DNA of 6,719 nt from NCBI GenBank assembly GCA_027451165.1, contig DAIDJX010000186.1, positions 1-6,719 on the forward strand. Reading direction: 5' to 3'. Under the pieces are notes generated by a model that saw only the letters and a program-made list of their open reading frames with translations, was not told the DNA's origin and did not search any database. The translations under genes and the position numbers were made by a program. How positions within the stretch are numbered: the first letter of the stretch is position 1; the number at the start of each line of letters is the position of its first letter. The DNA comes from Prolixibacteraceae bacterium. GTDB taxonomy: Bacteria; Bacteroidota; Bacteroidia; Bacteroidales; Prolixibacteraceae. Below, piece after piece: positions 5,823-6,719 of the stretch.

Positions 5823-6473
5823 TTACTCAGTTTTAGCTTCCTTAACTTCGATTTTCTCAAGATTGGTGATCAAACTGAATTTGTTCACATTCTTGTCCTG
5901 AAGTATGTCCAATACCTTCTTTACCAGAGGATATTCGACTGTGGCATCACCCTTGATCATAGCAATAATGGCAGGGTTGACCTGACGAGCATAGAGTACC
6001 CAGTAAGCCAGCTGATTATCCAATGAATCTGTTGGCACACCTGTTTCAAATTTACTTCTCTCTTTAGCATCAGTTAAAGCCAGGTACTTTTTCATGTCCT
6101 GAATAGGAACTCCGAAAGATTCAGTCAATTTCTCAAATGTAGCCAGTTCCTGCGGGGTAAACGTAATGTTGTAATGTTTACCCATTTCCGCCAAAATTTT
6201 TGGTCTGAAATGCAGAATGGTATCCGGACCATTGTCAAAATTGAAATAAACCTTTCCCGGGGTGCCCGGAGCGCCTGGAGCAAGCATAACAGTCATGTAG
6301 TTGTTATCGGGCGTCGGTTTTTCCGAAATGGAAAAAGGCGTGTCGACCGGTACCGGTTCCATGGGCCTGAATGTTGCTGTAAGCATGAAAAACGTAAGCA
6401 GCAGAGAAAAGAGGTCCACCATAGGCGTCATGTCGACGTTAGGCGACCTTCCATGCATTTTAATCTTTGGCAT
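5823..6473 (-). CDS. exbD: ExbD/TolR biopolymer transport protein, first paralogue
   Basis: A 216-residue ExbD-family protein, partner of ExbB and of the second ExbD encoded just downstream. A short basic N-terminus is followed by DMTPMVDLFSLLLTFFML and a single membrane helix (about 16-34). Asp20 is the conserved proton-carrying aspartate. The periplasmic region carries a roughly 100-residue insert (about 50-160) before a recognisable ExbD ending, IIAMIKGDATVEYPLVKKVL (169-188) and DKNVNKFSLIT. The DMTPMVDL block is identical in both ExbD proteins, but the periplasmic parts have diverged strongly. The ATG at 6473 is supported by an AAAGGA stretch about 10 bases upstream on the minus strand, stronger than elsewhere in the window. 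It lies 46 bases after the exbB stop and one base before exbD2. Confidence 0.9.
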   Translation of the reverse strand: MPKIKMHGRSPNVDMTPMVDLFSLLLTFFMLTATFRPMEPVPVDTPFSISEKPTPDNNYMTVMLAPGAPGTPGKVYFNFDNGPDTILHFRPKILAEMGKHYNITFTPQELATFEKLTESFGVPIQDMKKYLALTDAKERSKFETGVPTDSLDNQLAYWVLYARQVNPAIIAMIKGDATVEYPLVKKVLDILQDKNVNKFSLITNLEKIEVKEAKTE

Positions 6474-6519
6474 TTTCTTTATCCTTTCTTTTTTTAACCA
6501 AAAGAATCAAACACAATTC

Positions 6520-6719
6520 TTATTTCCTGATTGATGCTGCGAAAGTCTGAGTCAGGCTGAAACCAGCTTCGTCGATTTTATACGTATAACTGTCAATTTG
6601 TGATGAGAAGTAGTTGTAGAAAATAACGGCAAGGGTAGAACCGGTGATACCAAAGGCAGTATTGATAAGGGCTTCAGAAATACCTGTTGCAAGTGCAAGG
6701 GCGTCGGGAGCACCTGATT
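6520..6719 (-). CDS. exbB: ExbB/TolQ/MotA-family proton channel, C-terminal fragment
   Basis: The minus strand is open from the right edge to a TAA at 6522-6520 and encodes the last 65 residues of an ExbB-type protein; the start codon is outside the window. The fragment begins SGAPDALALATGISEALI, followed by NTAFGITGSTLAVIFYNYFS. This is the conserved last transmembrane region of the MotA/TolQ/ExbB family, with its usual Ala-Gly-Thr-rich helix, ISEAL motif and N/T-x-x-G-I turn, then a short cytoplasmic tail ending TQTFAASIRK. ExbB forms the pentameric inner-membrane channel in which ExbD sits. Its place directly upstream of two exbD genes and tonB confirms the identity over TolQ or MotA. Confidence 0.85.
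   Translation of the reverse strand, partial: SGAPDALALATGISEALINTAFGITGSTLAVIFYNYFSSQIDSYTYKIDEAGFSLTQTFAASIRK

Noticed and set aside
5445..6026. A 193-codon plus-strand frame opposite the two exbD genes
   Set aside because: It spans the antisense of two genes and their junction and has no domain features beyond hydrophobic runs mirrored from the membrane helix.

Overview
The window looks like chromosomal DNA of a member of the Bacteroidota, probably an environmental Bacteroidales/Marinilabiliales-like organism. The evidence is the TonB N-terminus (FEFRNKSYGAYDLRKKY, typical of that phylum), the exbB-exbD-exbD-tonB gene order with two long ExbD proteins, the lack of strong Shine-Dalgarno sites, and a TTTG/-7-like promoter motif upstream of tadA. 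Base composition looks moderate, and no tRNA, rRNA, CRISPR array or transposase is visible. Species cannot be named from this sequence.

Left part (1-2023, plus strand). The 3' end of a family 20 beta-hexosaminidase gene enters from the left edge and is broken by an apparent 1-base deletion near 724-728. The remaining C-terminal domain continues in another frame to 1011. Fourteen bases later comes a complete monoacylglycerol lipase/lysophospholipase-like alpha/beta hydrolase (1026-1886). The hydrolase gene has related short-repeat DNA on both sides: an 8-base repeat that encodes the hexosaminidase tail (967-1002), and a larger heptamer array with a perfect 28-bp inverted repeat (1889-2012).

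Middle (2024-4355). tadA (minus; tRNA adenosine deaminase) and aspS (plus; aspartyl-tRNA synthetase of the discriminating bacterial type) are divergently transcribed from a 75-base spacer. Both serve translation: TadA makes wobble inosine and AspRS charges tRNA-Asp. aspS ends at a strong hairpin terminator that probably also serves the convergent tonB operon.

Right part (4373-6719, minus strand). This is an energy-transducing operon read right to left: exbB (only its last 65 codons are inside the window), exbD1, exbD2 and tonB. ExbB and ExbD form the proton-driven inner-membrane motor, and TonB carries the energy to outer-membrane receptors, which in this phylum include SusC-type glycan importers. 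exbD1 and exbD2 are separated by one base. The operon promoter lies beyond the right edge.

No clearly new multi-gene system is visible. The most unusual material is the repeat DNA around the lipase gene and the broken hexosaminidase gene.
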